A DNA stretch of 27,671 nucleotides from Scytalidium lignicola (GCA_002812745.2 NCSJ02000467.1:1-27671); one strand, 5' to 3'. Shown: positions 8,641-20,800, counted from the stretch's first letter. Translations and numbers: made by a program. Notes: generated by a model from the letters alone, not told the origin.

Positions 8641-11600
8641 CTAGAAATCCTTCTTATTTAACTAAGTACTGAATTTTCTTATACTAGTATTTGTAATCTA
8701 AGATTTTCTTGATTATCTATTCCTTATCAAGTTATGATTTAACTTTTATACTTAGTATTAATAGTATATTCTTGAGTATTAGTTCTAATAGTGTTATATG
8801 AAATATAAGATATATCCTTATAACTTTTAATAGTTTTAATTTAATTATTATTAATTTGTAAACTTCTTCTACCTTAAATAGTCTTAACTTTATAAAGTCA
8901 AGTATATCGTTTAATCTTTTTTGTTTGTAGANTTTTTTCGTCAAAGATAAACTTTATCCTCCNTTTTTATATGTAAATTCTACATTATGTTTTTCATTAT
9001 AATATACTTTCANTTTTTTCTTTTACAAATTGTATTATATCTATTAATTCAGCATATGTTTTGTACAGTTTCTTTATTAACTTATTAGCTGAATTAGATA
9101 ATGATTATAATTCAATATTTATTCAAAATCTATTAAGTTCCTTTTCATGATTTGTATAGAATAATGTGAATCTTGTTATTTTATGCTTTAAACTGTTATA
9201 AGCTAATTGTACTAATAATAATAACTTATGTTAATTGTCTTACTTATAGTTTACATAATATTGTAAATATACTTTTAATGTTTAGTTTAATCTTTTTGTT
9301 TGACTATTAATTTGTAAGTGAAATGCTGTTAACATTCTCTTATTGATGTTTATATGTTTAGTCAAAGTTTCTTAAAACTTCAAGGTAAAGTATATGTCTT
9401 AATCAGATATAATGCTTTCTAACATCTTAAATAGTATTATTATATGTTGAAGAAATGCTTCTATGACTTCTTTTACACTTTATGTTTTGTTTTATAATAT
9501 AAAGATTATGTATTTTATAAATAAGTCTGTTATTACCAAGATACTATTATAATCCTTTCTTGTTGTTAAGTCTTTTGACTTTGATAATTTAATAACAAAG
9601 TCTTATACTATAGTTTATTATAATTAAATTAGTATTTCAATAAGTTGAAGTATTCTATAAGGTTTTTACTTTAAGTTCNTTTGTCTTTTTGTAAATATTA
9701 TATTCCTTAACAACTTCCTTTATTGTTTGTCTTATTTGGTATAAGTAATAATCTCTTTAGATTTTATAATAAGTTCATTTAACTTTAAAATAATTATTTT
9801 ATGATAATGCATGTTATTCTCTTAAGAATTCTTTTAACAACTTCTCAAGAATGTACAACTTTTTATCCTTGTATTATAACTTGTCAATTTGTTCTTATCA
9901 ATCCTCTTTGAACTTATACTTAATGTCTTTTGGTTTTTCTTTGGATAATTCATTTTGAATTTTGTTAATCTAGTCCTTATTGACTATTACTAATATGAAC
10001 ATTAATTATCTTTGATTATAAGTAATTTCTTCTTTATTGTCTGTTAAGATTACTTGTTATAAGCTTAATTCTTCCTTATCTATATACTTTAGCTTTTGAC
10101 TAAGAGTATTTACTTGTCCATTGTTAATTCCTTTAACATATTAAATCTTAAAATTATATTCTAATAAGGTTTTTACTTACTTAGCTTATCTTATGTTTAA
10201 CTCTTTAGATGTTATGAAATACTTTAAATTTATATAATCTATTAGTATCTCTATTTGTTCTTTTACTCTTGTTGTATATATCCTCCATTTCCTTAATGTA
10301 TTTATTATTATTAACAATTCTTTGTTATGGATAGGATAGTTTTACTTAGCTAAGTTAAACTTCCTTGAATAGAAGGTAAATAACTTCTAACCCTTTTACT
10401 TGTCTTGTTAACTTAGAATTATGCTTAAAACATAATTTGATATGTTTATTTTAATTTGAACAAGTTTTTCTAAGTCAAAGATTTTAAGACTTTAATCCTT
10501 TTTAAAGGTTTCCTTAACCATGTTAAAGGCTTCTTGTTATTCTTTTTCTTATTTGTATAGTATATCCTTTTTAGTTAATTTGGTTAATAGTAATATTATC
10601 CTTGAATAGTTTCTTATGAATTTTTAATAATAATTCACAAAGCTTAAAAAGCTTTATAATTCTTTGACTGTTCAAGGTTTTGTTTATTCCTTGATGGTTT
10701 TAGTTTTTTCCTTAGTTATTCTAACTTTATTATATATTATAATATGTCTTAAAAACTATACTTTTGTTTTATAAAACTTGTATTTCTTTAACTTACATCA
10801 AAAGCTTGCTTTCTACAATGCTTTAAGAATAATTCTTATATGAATTCTATGTTCTTTTAATGTCTTTAAGAATATTAAGATATTATTTAGATATACTATT
10901 GTAAATTTCTTTAAGTATTCTCTAATAACCTTATTTATAATCCTTTACATTATAATAAGTATGTTTGTTAATCTAAACAATATGACTAATAACTTATATA
11001 ACTTATATTTAATCTTGATAACAGCNTTTTTATTTATCTTCTTCTTTTATTCTGATAAGGTTGAATGTTGATCATAAATCTAATTTCATGAAGAACTTAG
11101 TACTTCTAAGCTTATCTTTAATAATCTCTATTAATAATAATAAATATTAGTCCTTGATCATTCCCTTGTTTAAACCTTTGTAATCCTTATAAGACTTGCC
11201 TTTTAAGTTATCTAGTTTCTTTATAAACAATAATAATATTCTTACTAGAAAGTTCAACTTCTAGTATAATCCTCTCTTAACTATTCTGTTTAGTCATTCC
11301 TTTATTACTTTGTCCTTTGCTATTGTAGTTAAGTATACTAGCCTAAATGATAATTGAAATCCTTTTTCAAGGTTAATCTTATAATCTCATAGTTGACATT
11401 CTAACAACATTAAGCCTTTTAACCTTTCTTTAAACAGTTCTATTTATTCCTTGTATTCTTTAAGAATATACTCAAGATCTTCATCTTAGCTTAATTAATT
11501 TGAAATCAAATTGATTTTTATATCCTTGATCATAAACTAATTACATTCAATCATATAAATAGCTTGAGGTTCTTTATCCTTCATTGTTTTTGTTAATACT

Positions 11601-12780
11601 TCTTGTAATAACTCTTGTAGAAATTCTATAATCTTTTCTTATCAGTCAATTCTTAGATTACTTTCTTATATTTAAGGTATTCTTAAGATTATCTTGAAGT
11701 TCTTAATATAAGTTATATTAAATATTATTTTTTCTTGGTAACTAGCCTTAATCTTCATAATTATTAACCTTGTTTTTACTTTAACACTTTTTGTTATAAA
11801 AGAACTATTTACAAGTTTAATCAGATAACCTTAATCCTTGACTTGAGTATTTATATTTAATTTTATCATTACATCTAACATTATGAAATTTCTTATAACT
11901 CTAGAATCTATTAATACTTTAACCTTTTGCTTAGCTATTTTAACTTTTAAAAATAATATATTTTCGTTAAGAGCTTTAAGTTCTAATTTTCTAATTACTC
12001 TTTCTTTTATATTATTAGTAGTCTATTCTCAGCTATTTGCTAAGTCTAGTAATTGTAATCAACTTCTTTATTACTTTTCCTTTACTTTATTTTCTACAAT
12101 TCTTAAGGTTAATCTTTAGATTTCTTTGACATTTGCCTTATTAATACTTAGAATTGCTGCTTTTGCCTTAAGATCTAGAAACTTATCCAGTTCCTCTTAT
12201 ACTCTTGCTTAGTAATCTATAATAGATTTTAGTATTTATCTAATACTTCTTACTGGTGGATTCTCTTTACTTAAGACATTATTACTTATTCTATACTCAA
12301 ATACTTAAGNTTTTTATCAATGGCTTATGTTTTTTCTAAATAAATTAATTAAAAGTTTTCTTATTCAATATCCATTAGTTAAATCTTAACAAATAATCTT
12401 ATTTACCAATCTTAAGTAATCTTAACATTACTTCTTATAATCATAGTTTACTTTAAATAAGTATAATAGTTTTATAACTTCTTTTAATGATTAATATTAA
12501 GTTATCCTAATCATAATATAATTTGTTAATTATCTTAATCTTTTACTAGAAGATCTTGTTATTACTTTTCTTTAGAAAGTATATAATCCTCTAACATCTT
12601 AGATATTAAATTCTAATTTGGTAATATACTCTTAACTAGAACTATTTCTTAACATTAAGCATTTCCTCAATAGTATCCCCTTAAGTATATCCTCAGGTTC
12701 TTAAAAATTCTTATATTAAGTATGTTGGTTTAAGCTTCTTTATAACTTAATAATAGTAACTCTTGTTTAAAGATACTTAT
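8550..12780 (-). pseudogene. pol relic of A2: protease, RT, RNase H, integrase, chromodomain
   Basis: Read downward. Protease: LIDSRVIRNFI at 11882-11915 (DSG now DSR). RT: LFRLTN, then YLNN at about 10880-10900 in place of YLDD, then ILIFLKTLKEHR. The thumb and tether give SFLSFVNYY and RNYSRIILLLTKLTKKD. RNase H at about 10500-10050 includes DLEKLVQI, NYPIHNKELL and DYINLKYF. Integrase at about 9700-8950 gives ISDxDIYFTLKF, SQTKRLN, AYNSLKHKI and RLNDILDFIKLR. The 70-codon open stretch at 8732-8944 belongs to this frame and includes IFHITLLE. The chromodomain at about 8720-8560 gives KILDYKY, KKIQYLVK and the terminal LKNIKKIIKSYH. Catalytic residues are lost and stops are many. Confidence 0.83.
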
Positions 12781-13834
12781 AATGCTTATACTTATAGTTA
12801 TTGTCTGTTTTCCTTTATCCTTATAGTTATTAGTGAAATGCTTAAGAAGTCTACATTTAAAATATAATTTCTTTTCCCTTTAGTCTTTTAACTTTTCAAG
12901 GTTAATTCCAAATGAATTCCCTTTTCCCTTAAGCTTTTGATTCTTACCTTTCCAGGGTTTTCCTTTTCTAACTACATTAAGGTCTATAAGATCTCCTTAT
13001 AATTATGATTTCTTTACTTAGTTGTTATTTCTACTTATAAAGTAAGATAATCCCTTCTTATCCAATTTCTTTTTATATAATTGANTTTTTAATTTTAATA
13101 TATTGATTGATTAAGGTTTTCAAGTCTGAAACTAATACTCTTCAATATAACTTATTGTATATCTTATCCTTTAATCCTCTTTTATATTATATAATAAGAG
13201 CTTTCTTATTCTAGTCTATTTATATTAAATATTATCTGAACAAGGTAGTATAATCATTAACAGTTCTTATTTGTTTAAGATAATAAAGATGTTACTTTAC
13301 ATTCTTTTCTTTGTTAATATCTTTAAACAACTTGTTAAGTTCTTTTACATATTCATCATAATTATTAAAGAGTTTTTAGATTTCTTCATTAGTTGGATTT
13401 CTTGTATAACTAAAGTAATTGTTTAAGAATAATTAGAATTAATTTATTACAATTCTTCTAAAATATAATATTACTTATAATATCCTTTGTATATTGTTTA
13501 TAAGTACTTGCTTATTTAATACTAAATATATTCTTGTTTATACCAAGTATACCTTGAGCTTGTTCTTATCCTTATAAAAGAAGTCTAGTTTAATTACCTT
13601 CATTTCTCCTCTTGACAGTCTTCTAATACTACTTATAACAATTGTTAATAGTTTAAATAGTAAAATTGGTAATCTTGATAAGAGTCCTCCTGAAAATCCT
13701 CTAACCACTGATCTTACTGATGATTTAACTTATATTAAGTTTATAACTTTGTCTTCTGAATCAACTTCACTTAAACTTTTACTTACTAAACTTTCTTCAG
13801 AACTTTCTTCAGAGTTGTCTTCTGAACTAATCAT
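12781..13834 (-). pseudogene. gag relic of A2
   Basis: The start ATG is preserved at 13834-13832, followed by ISSEDNSEESSEESLVSKSL, an acidic Ser/Glu-rich N-terminus. The Gag core includes IKLDFFYKDKNKLKVYLV, the same as in A1. The zinc knuckle at 12823-12864 reads YFKCRLLKHFTNNY. It is CX2CX4HX4C with the first and last Cys now Tyr, and A1 keeps the first Cys. Stops are mainly TAA. The better preserved start of this copy fixes the start of A1 gag. Confidence 0.8.
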
Positions 13835-13898
13835 TGTATCTCTGTCTAATACTTGTTCAAGTTTAACATAATTTACTTTTATACAATAATATTCAAAA

Positions 13899-14230
13899 TG
13901 TTATAAGACTTCTTATAACATGGTCACAAGGGTAAGCTTAGTTACTCTCATAGGGTTTATATAGAAGTAAGCTGTTTATAATATAATAAATAAGTATATA
14001 TAGTAGAATTGTAACTTAAGTTAAATATAAGGTTCTTAACTAAAGCTTAAAAAGTATATTCTTATATAAACAAATGAGTATAGCCTTGTATAGCTAGTAT
14101 AATTCTAATACCTCCTTATATGCATTATACTACTTGTATAAGTCATATAACCTAATATCTTATTTGATCATAAACACTTTATAAGTTGTTACTTAGTACT
14201 TATCAGGTTATAACAGTAAGAATTATAATA
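13899..14230 (-). repeat. 5' LTR of element A2
   Basis: Read on the - strand, it starts TATTATAATTCTTAC at 14230 (A1: TGTTATAGCTTTTACC, with G-to-A and C-to-T changes) and ends GTCTTATAACA at 13899. The inner end carries a palindrome at 13899-13920: TGTTATAAGA, CT, TCTTATAACA. A TATA-like TTATATAAG lies at about 14060-14068. Confidence 0.75.
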
Positions 14231-14419
14231 TATATACAAAAAAGTCCTTTTCATCATAACTTATAAAGATATATTAAGTTATAAATACACATTCAAAAGT
14301 ATAATTAACAAAAAATACTAAAACTTTAATTATGTTTATTAAATTAATAATATTAATAAAGGTAATATAACTCTTAATAAACTCTTATATAAAAGTAAAA
14401 CCTTAATCTTCATCCTTAA
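14231..14419. other. AT-rich join between A2 and the copia gag relic
   Basis: The - strand frame of the copia gag fades out here before any protease or integrase. A2 probably inserted near this point, but no target duplication can be shown. Confidence 0.4.
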
Positions 14420-16031
14420 TAACTATTACAAGTACTTCAAAGTCTTCAAAGTCATCATTATTATTAAGGTTTATAACTTCTTCACCTTTGAATTTAATAA
14501 AGTATTAATAAAATTTCTTATTAAATTATTAATTAAATAACTTTTTAAAATAACTTTTCAATTCCTTATATTCTTTTTTAATATGATTATACAATATATA
14601 ACCTTCTTTCTTATAAACAAAACAACATTTCTTATTAAACCTTCTTAGTTAATTATTCTTAGTAAAAGTATAATAACCTTACTTATAATAATAATGATTT
14701 GTAAAGAAAGTACTAATTTAAATAATATTATTTACTTTTTCTTATGTTATAATTAATAAACATAAGTTATTAAGTAAGTTAATAATAATTGATAATAATT
14801 TAAAGTAAGTATATTAACAAGTTAATATATTTTGACAAATAATAATCAACTTGTTATAAATGAAAGTATTATTCTATAAGGTAAAGTTTAAGTTATATTG
14901 AAGATATTATAACTTACTTAAAAGTAGTTAAAAGTATTTAAAAGTTAGTTTACCTTTGTTTTAAGTTATAATTAACTTAAAGTTCACTTTATTCTACTTT
15001 AATAGTATACTTCTCTTATATTCAAGGCCTTTAAAGTAATTATAAACTTTAATATATAACTCTTCAAAAGATAAAGTAACCAAGGTATTATTAACATAGA
15101 AGAAGTTTAAAGTTAAGCCTTTTAATATACTAAGAAAAGCTTTTGCTTAAACTTGTTATAATATATTAACTCTTCTACAAATATCTTGAAAAATAATAAG
15201 TTTAAAGTTAAAATTGTCTTTATCACTACTATACTTACTTTCTTTAATGTATATCTTCACTAAGTTTACAAATTCCTTCTTATATCCTTATACTTGATAT
15301 AATAATAAAGAAAGCTTAATTTGTAAAAGAATATTCCTTACTTATAACAAAGATAGTATACTTAAATGTAAAAGAGTATTCTTTGCTTATAATAAAGGTA
15401 ATAACCTTGAATATATAAGTATATTCTCTACTTATACTAATAATAATATACTTAAACATAAAGAGGTTTATTACTAAGTTTAAACTTTAAAAGCTCTTAG
15501 AGTATTATATATTTCTTCTTCATCTTCCTTTGAAATATTAATTAAAAGTAACTTTTTACTATTAAGTTTATAGTTGATTATATTTAAGAAGGTTTAATTA
15601 TACTTTTGAATATATTTGTTAATTTTATTATTAATCTATTTAATAAGTTCTTCTTTCTTTAATGTTTTAACTATTATATATAACATTAATATTCTATTAC
15701 TCTTAATCTATATTCCTTGTACTTATAAGAATATTCAAAAGGTTTTTAAGGTATTAATAATAACTCTTATAAAGGAGACTTTTATAAAGTTATGAAAATC
15801 TTCTTTGAAAACTTCTTATAAGTTATAATCAGTCTATTCCTTATTCTTATACTTATATTACTTGAATTTAACATATCTATCAAGCTTTATAATGATTATA
15901 ATAGATAAATTAAAAGTAAAATCAACAAATTATTCTTCTTCAAAACTTTCTTCTTTTAAGTTGTTTACTATCTCAAACCTTAAATCTTCTTTAGTATTAA
16001 GCAAGGACAAAGTTTACCTTACAATAACCAT
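14420..16031 (-). pseudogene. Ty1/copia-type gag relic
   Basis: I read this as Gag of a fungal Ty1/copia-like retrotransposon. A possible start ATG lies at 16031, followed by NTKEDLRFEIVNNLKEESFE. The core at about 15160-14900 reads KAFLSILKGLTLNFFYVNN, then LSFEELYIKVYNYFKGLEY, the A..ML.GPA..FYY....L.FDEL...I...FEGPEY landmark I know from this Gag family. The - strand reads FNKKCCFVYKKEGYILYNH at 14585-14636, a CFVC.KEG....H zinc knuckle with its second Cys now Tyr. It is followed by an acidic tail (KGEEVINLNNNDDFEDFE). Protease, integrase and RT are not found below it. The 109-codon + frame at 15862-16191 is its antisense shadow. Confidence 0.68.
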
Positions 16032-16244
16032 AAGATCAAAGTTAAAAACGTTTAAAGGATATACCCTTAAACAGTTTCAGCTTATTACTCAAAGGGTTTA
16101 TAGTCACTTAAACTATTTACTCTTCCTTAGCTTAGATCCTTATACTATAAACCTTATAAAAGTTAAGAGTACTGAAGTAAGAGGAAGTTAATATAAAAGG
16201 AAGTCAAAAATGCTAAAAATACTAAAGTAGAAGGAAATTGAATT

Positions 16245-16612
16245 TAGACTGGCCGAACGGTCTGGACCGTGGACCGTTACGCTAACCTATTTAGGACTAC
16301 TTTCTTTAATAATTATTATTATTAAATAAAAATTTTAAAATTTAAAGTTTTAATGTTTTTAAATATAATTCTTTAAAAAAATTCTAAAAATAGTAATTAA
16401 ATAATATACTTACAAGGATTAATAATTTTTTNAAAAAAAGCTTTATATTACTTTATTTAATTACTATTTTTAGAATTTTTTTAAAGAATTATATTTAAAA
16501 ACATTAAAACTTTAAAATTTAAAAATTTTATTTAATAATAATAATTATTAAAGAAAGTAGTCCTAAATAGGTTAGCGTAACGGTCCACGGTCCAGACCGT
16601 TCAGCCAGTCTA
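16245..16612. repeat. TA target-site duplication flanking the MITE
   Basis: TA at 16245-16246 and TA at 16611-16612 flank the foldback element exactly at the ends of its inverted repeat. TA duplication is the hallmark of Tc1/mariner insertion. Confidence 0.75.
16247..16610. mobile_element. Foldback MITE, Tc1/mariner type
   Basis: This is a 364-bp element made of two inverted arms: 16247-~16410 and ~16443-16610, with a short A/T loop containing an N at 16432. The left end reads GACTGGCCGAACGGTCTGG. The right end in reverse reads the same except for one T at position 8. Both continue through ACCGTGGACCGTTACGC and CTATTTAGGACTACTTTC. The arms differ by only a few bases over about 165 bp. CpG sites are intact, unlike everything around it. 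It is non-coding, so it would be moved by a transposase from elsewhere. Its termini resemble the relic at 1-230. Confidence 0.85.
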
Positions 16613-17304
16613 TATGTAAAGGATAATAATAGAGTACATAATAAAAAGAATATAGTAAAAAATGAAAGGTTGTATAATAATATTTGAATAAAATGTTATA
16701 TCAGATTAATTGATTAGTTTTTTTTCATTTTCTGATTTGAATTTTATTAAAAATATATAATAAGTCCTTAAACAATTGCTTAAGAATTGTAAATTAACAG
16801 ATAAGTAAAAATTAAAGGATTTTAAAGTAATTATACAAGATATATAAGAGAATAAGATATTAATTAAACAGTATATTAATTACTTTATTAATATTATGCT
16901 TAAAAGGATAATTAAGGTTAAGTTATGAAAAGGAAGCTTTTCAAAGTAATAGTAGAAGTAATAGTAGTAATAGTAGTAATAGTAATAGCCTTGTATAGTA
17001 GTAATAAAATAATAATATNAAAAATGCTTTTTTTTAAGTAGTAGAATTTATTTGCTTACATAGATAGAGTATAAAAGCCTTTTCTAACATCCTCTTACAA
17101 GTAAAAGTTTAAATTAGGATATTTTCTTATATTATTTTAGTAAATTTGTAAAATCTTTGTATAGTATAAGTAGTAGAAAACAATGTACTTACTTGAAATT
17201 ATTAGAATAATAAGAAAGTTATGTTAAATAACACATTTGATTAAGTTATTAACTTATAAGATGTTAAGCTTTTTTNAATACTTTNTTNATANTATATAAA
17301 GAAG
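16613..17304. other. AT-rich tract, no gene recognised
   Basis: I see no protein motif on either strand. It holds a short imperfect hairpin around 16690-16752 and a trinucleotide-rich stretch. It may be a decayed end of the copia or LINE element. Confidence 0.4.
16945..16988. repeat. AGT/AAT trinucleotide repeat
   Basis: About 14 tandem units alternate between AGT and AAT, in phase. It is a simple sequence repeat, possibly a relic of a retroelement tail. Confidence 0.7.
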
Positions 17305-17639
17305 TATTATTATTATTATTCTTATACTATAAGCCATGAGGTTACCTTAAGAGTATANAGGATAATTATANTGTTATANANGAAACNATGNNAACTNNTT
17401 NGCNAGGTGAAAACCTNTATNCTGNTCTTTATCTNCTTGAGTGTAATTNCCTTGCCTTATCTTTACTATCCTCTTGTCTGATACTCAGNTTACTAGCTTA
17501 GTTNAGGAGAGTTTCNNTNTNNTATTAAGTTAGTAGTTAGTANTTCAGTTCTCTAAGATATTACTACTTTGNNATTNTCTTATTCTGCTCTTANATCTCT
17601 AGTTGTACTNTTAATTTGTACTCTTACAATCTTCTTATA

Positions 17640-20600
17640 GTTAANANTNAGCTAATAATCTATTTATATCCTTAACAACTTCTTAGTATTTCTCTTAAGT
17701 CTCTTGTTGTATAAGCNCTTTATTTTAAGGCTTTTTCTTGTTTGTTTTAAGTTTAGACAGTTAATAATTAGATAACAAGCTATTTCTTTTGTAAGTTTAT
17801 AATTATATAATAGTATGTTTATATTAAGTACATAACATTTAAACAAATACACTTATAGTCTAATTTTGCTAGTATGAATTTATATAATTAANAAGTTAAN
17901 TNCTTTGTTTAACTTATTATNTAAGANTAATGCTTTTTTNGTTAAAAGTAANGAAGTTTANAACTTTTGTATAATTNTNTAACCTAGNTANCTTAACAAC
18001 TTTGAAGCTTTAAGTTTATCTTNTCTTNTAATCTCTTATTATAATTATNTTAATTGNCTTTAATNTTNCTTANTANTCCTTTTATNNTTATAANTATGTT
18101 ANNTTGTATTTGTTACTTTCTTTAAGTAATTNCTTTTTTCNTTTATTACTTNTGTNTTNTTCTTTTCTTNAAGAGTNTTNTTACNTTGTTACTTATTCAG
18201 TNAATTANTTNCTTTAAGCTTATNTAATTAAGGTAATCNTNAAATNNTGTTANTCTTTTGTTNAAGTATAAGTTTANTANTAAGNAGAATGTNTNTNTCT
18301 TTAANCTNTNAATTANAATGTCTTTATAAGCTNTTANTATTANATAAANACATTNTNATTATNTTATAAGTAAGTANTAANTAATTCNTNTTAGATTNNT
18401 ATNAGATTTTNTANGTTNATAGTATATAATANTGTTNTATACAATTNNACTTTGTATAANTNTTNTATANATTTATCTTNNTCTTATGAAGTTGNATCCT
18501 TATNTNTTTANTNNTAGTCTTGTTAATANAAATNTTTNTATANTTANCNTTTTTNTTAATNANCTTTANATNANCTTTNAAGTTAAGTTNTTAGTNAAGT
18601 TANATCCTTAGAAAACAAGTTNATTNTTTAAGCTTCAATTCTTTATTNTNAAGGTGTATTAANTNCNTTCTTTATTATATAAGTNTATNTAAAGTNTATT
18701 AANTTNCTTTTNCTTANTTTNAATTGTATACCTTTATATATTNCTTACCTTTTGTATATTTTCCANCTTNCTTTTANTNTNTTATANTAANTNTTTNTAA
18801 TATNTACATANCTAAGAANGTTCATATNATNTNCAAAGTTNATTATAGTTAAACCTTTTATCTTTCTTAATTCATTGTATAAAGTAAAGATATATAACAT
18901 AAACAATATTAGTAAGAGTAAAGAACCTTGTAAGACTNTTGCNTTTATTAAGATTGGNTANGTNNTTTTANTATTAAAGGATAAACAAGTAGTNNTGTTT
19001 GTTAAGTAATTGTTAATCTAGCTTATTAACTATTNTAAGAAGCCTTTCTCTTAGAGTATATATTATAATTACTTGTAATCTANTATGTTAAATGCTCTTT
19101 TAAGATTAAGTTGTAATAATAATGTAATAATGCCTTAACTTTATATTATATAAATAATGTTTATTACTGTTCTTGTTGTTAATTCTGTAGATCTATTATG
19201 TTTATTTCTTATCTGTCCTTTTAAGAGTAATCCTTACTTCTCTGTTACTTTTATAATGTAAGTAGTTATTATAACTTTGAATATTTTTACTATACAACTA
19301 AGTAGTATAATTAACTGTTATTCTTTAGCCTGTTGTAATTGTTTTATTGTCTTGTTTAGTTTTTGTAATATTATTACATTTATTACATAATAATTATAAA
19401 GAAAGTATTCTAGTCTAAAGTTTATTTTGATTAGGATTACTAGAATTCATTATAGTAATTGATTATAAGCTTATAGAAACTTATTGGTTAATCAGTTTAA
19501 CCTTGATACTTTTTATACTTTAGCTTTGTAAAGTACTTGTATAATAATTGTTTTATCATAGCCTTTGTTTATCTTAATTACTCTTACTTGATTTATGTTT
19601 TATAGTCTGATATAATCTACTTGTACTTCTAGGAAAAACTTAATTGTAAGCATTACTACTTTCTCATTATGTATATATACTAATAGTCTTTCTAAGTTAT
19701 TATTATGTAACTTTAAGATCTTTAGCAGGTTAACAAGTATATAACTGTGTATTCATGTTTATTGTTCAAGTGTCTACAGCTTATAAGTATCCTTTGTCAT
19801 TATTACTATTACTTATTACTAGCTTTTTGTTTAAGCTTAAGCAATTCTTTCCTTTTGTTCTTTAAAAGCTTAATCTAGGTTTTGGTGATTTTATAAAGAC
19901 TTATTTATATACTACTAACATTTTACTTTCTAAACAACCTTAATTACTTTCTTAGTTGTGTAATTTTACTATAATGTTAAGTAATTAATTAATAACTTCC
20001 TTTTAGGTATTGTCTTATTTGTAATATCAATCAATTGTTTTGTTAATGTATTAACTACTTTGTTTAACTGCTCTTTAGTAGATATATAGCCTAAGAGGAG
20101 TAATAAGTTAGTTGTTATCACTTTAACTTTTTCATAGTTTATTAGTTTTTAACTATAACCTAGTTTTTTACTGTACATTTACTGTTTACTCGCTTTAAGT
20201 TTGATTTTGATAAGTTATGAGGTGTAGTCTAAGCTAGTCTAGTCTTCAACTCTTATGTACTAAATTCAAAGGTTTGTTATATACTAAACATAGTCAATAG
20301 TTAAGTCCTTATTATTATCTTGTCTTTATGTAAGTTCTTCTTAAGGTATAATAAGCTTAAGCTTTTATTATTATACTAACATTAATAATTCATTAACTTT
20401 GTCGTTTATTCTTTCTTCTTTATCTTATATTAAGTAATATTAATTAAAATCACTTGTTAGTATTATATGACTTTCTGGTTTTGTTATAACAAGATCATAG
20501 ATAAGTGTATATTAATTTGAGGTTATGTATTTAATTGAGTATATTAAGTAAATTATTATGTTTTCAGTTATAAACATCATTTTTGCTTAGTCTTNCTTTT

Positions 20601-20800
20601 GCTTTATACAATTATACAGTTAATTCATAATGTTTATATATATATATATAATTGTTCTCTTATTACTTTATATTCTTTGGTAATTCTTATTATTTGAACA
20701 ATATATATCTTTAGTCTATTTGTTTATTTATAGTTCTTGGACTATTAACATATTATACTCATTATTATTCTTTNAATACTTTTATCATGTATTTATACTT
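17640..20800 (-). pseudogene. LINE ORF2 relic: endonuclease and reverse transcriptase
   Basis: This protein nicks target DNA and reverse-transcribes the element RNA at the nick. Endonuclease: LTSDFNxYY at 20418-20460 (GDFN motif) and DLTIDYV at about 20290-20310 (TIDL/V motif). Reverse transcriptase: LLSCIVKIFKVII at about 19280-19320, then GQIRNKHNRSTELTTRTVIN, matching the G.R..RST.DA segment. Next comes LNLKRAFNIxDYK at 19080-19110, matching L...AFD.V. The catalytic stretch at about 18810-18840 reads FxxxMNxL, with Ns falling on the A-D-D codons of FADD. The open stretch at 17664-17852 lies in the expected C-terminal part. Stops are again TAA/TAG. Confidence 0.75.

Larger units (their letters stand above)
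8066..14230 (-). mobile_element. Gypsy LTR retrotransposon copy A2, 5' LTR to 3' region
   Basis: This is the most complete element in the window, read on the - strand from 14230 down: LTR, gag, protease, RT, RNase H, integrase, chromodomain, and a 3' region with an opposite-strand frame. The 3' LTR is missing, because the sequence abuts the outer edge of the B2 LTR at 8065. It is heavily RIP-mutated. Its first 3.5 kb form an inverted repeat with A1. Confidence 0.82.

Noticed and set aside
11883..12119. 78-codon + strand frame
   Set aside because: It is antisense to the protease region of A2.
15862..16191. 109-codon + strand frame, long for such AT content
   Set aside because: A - strand frame here runs into the copia gag core and is acidic like a Gag N-terminus. 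The + frame is rich in Leu, Ser and Thr, as expected opposite RIP-made stops.
16945..16988. AGT/AAT repeat as a coding Ser/Asn run
   Set aside because: No open frame extends on either side. It is a simple repeat.
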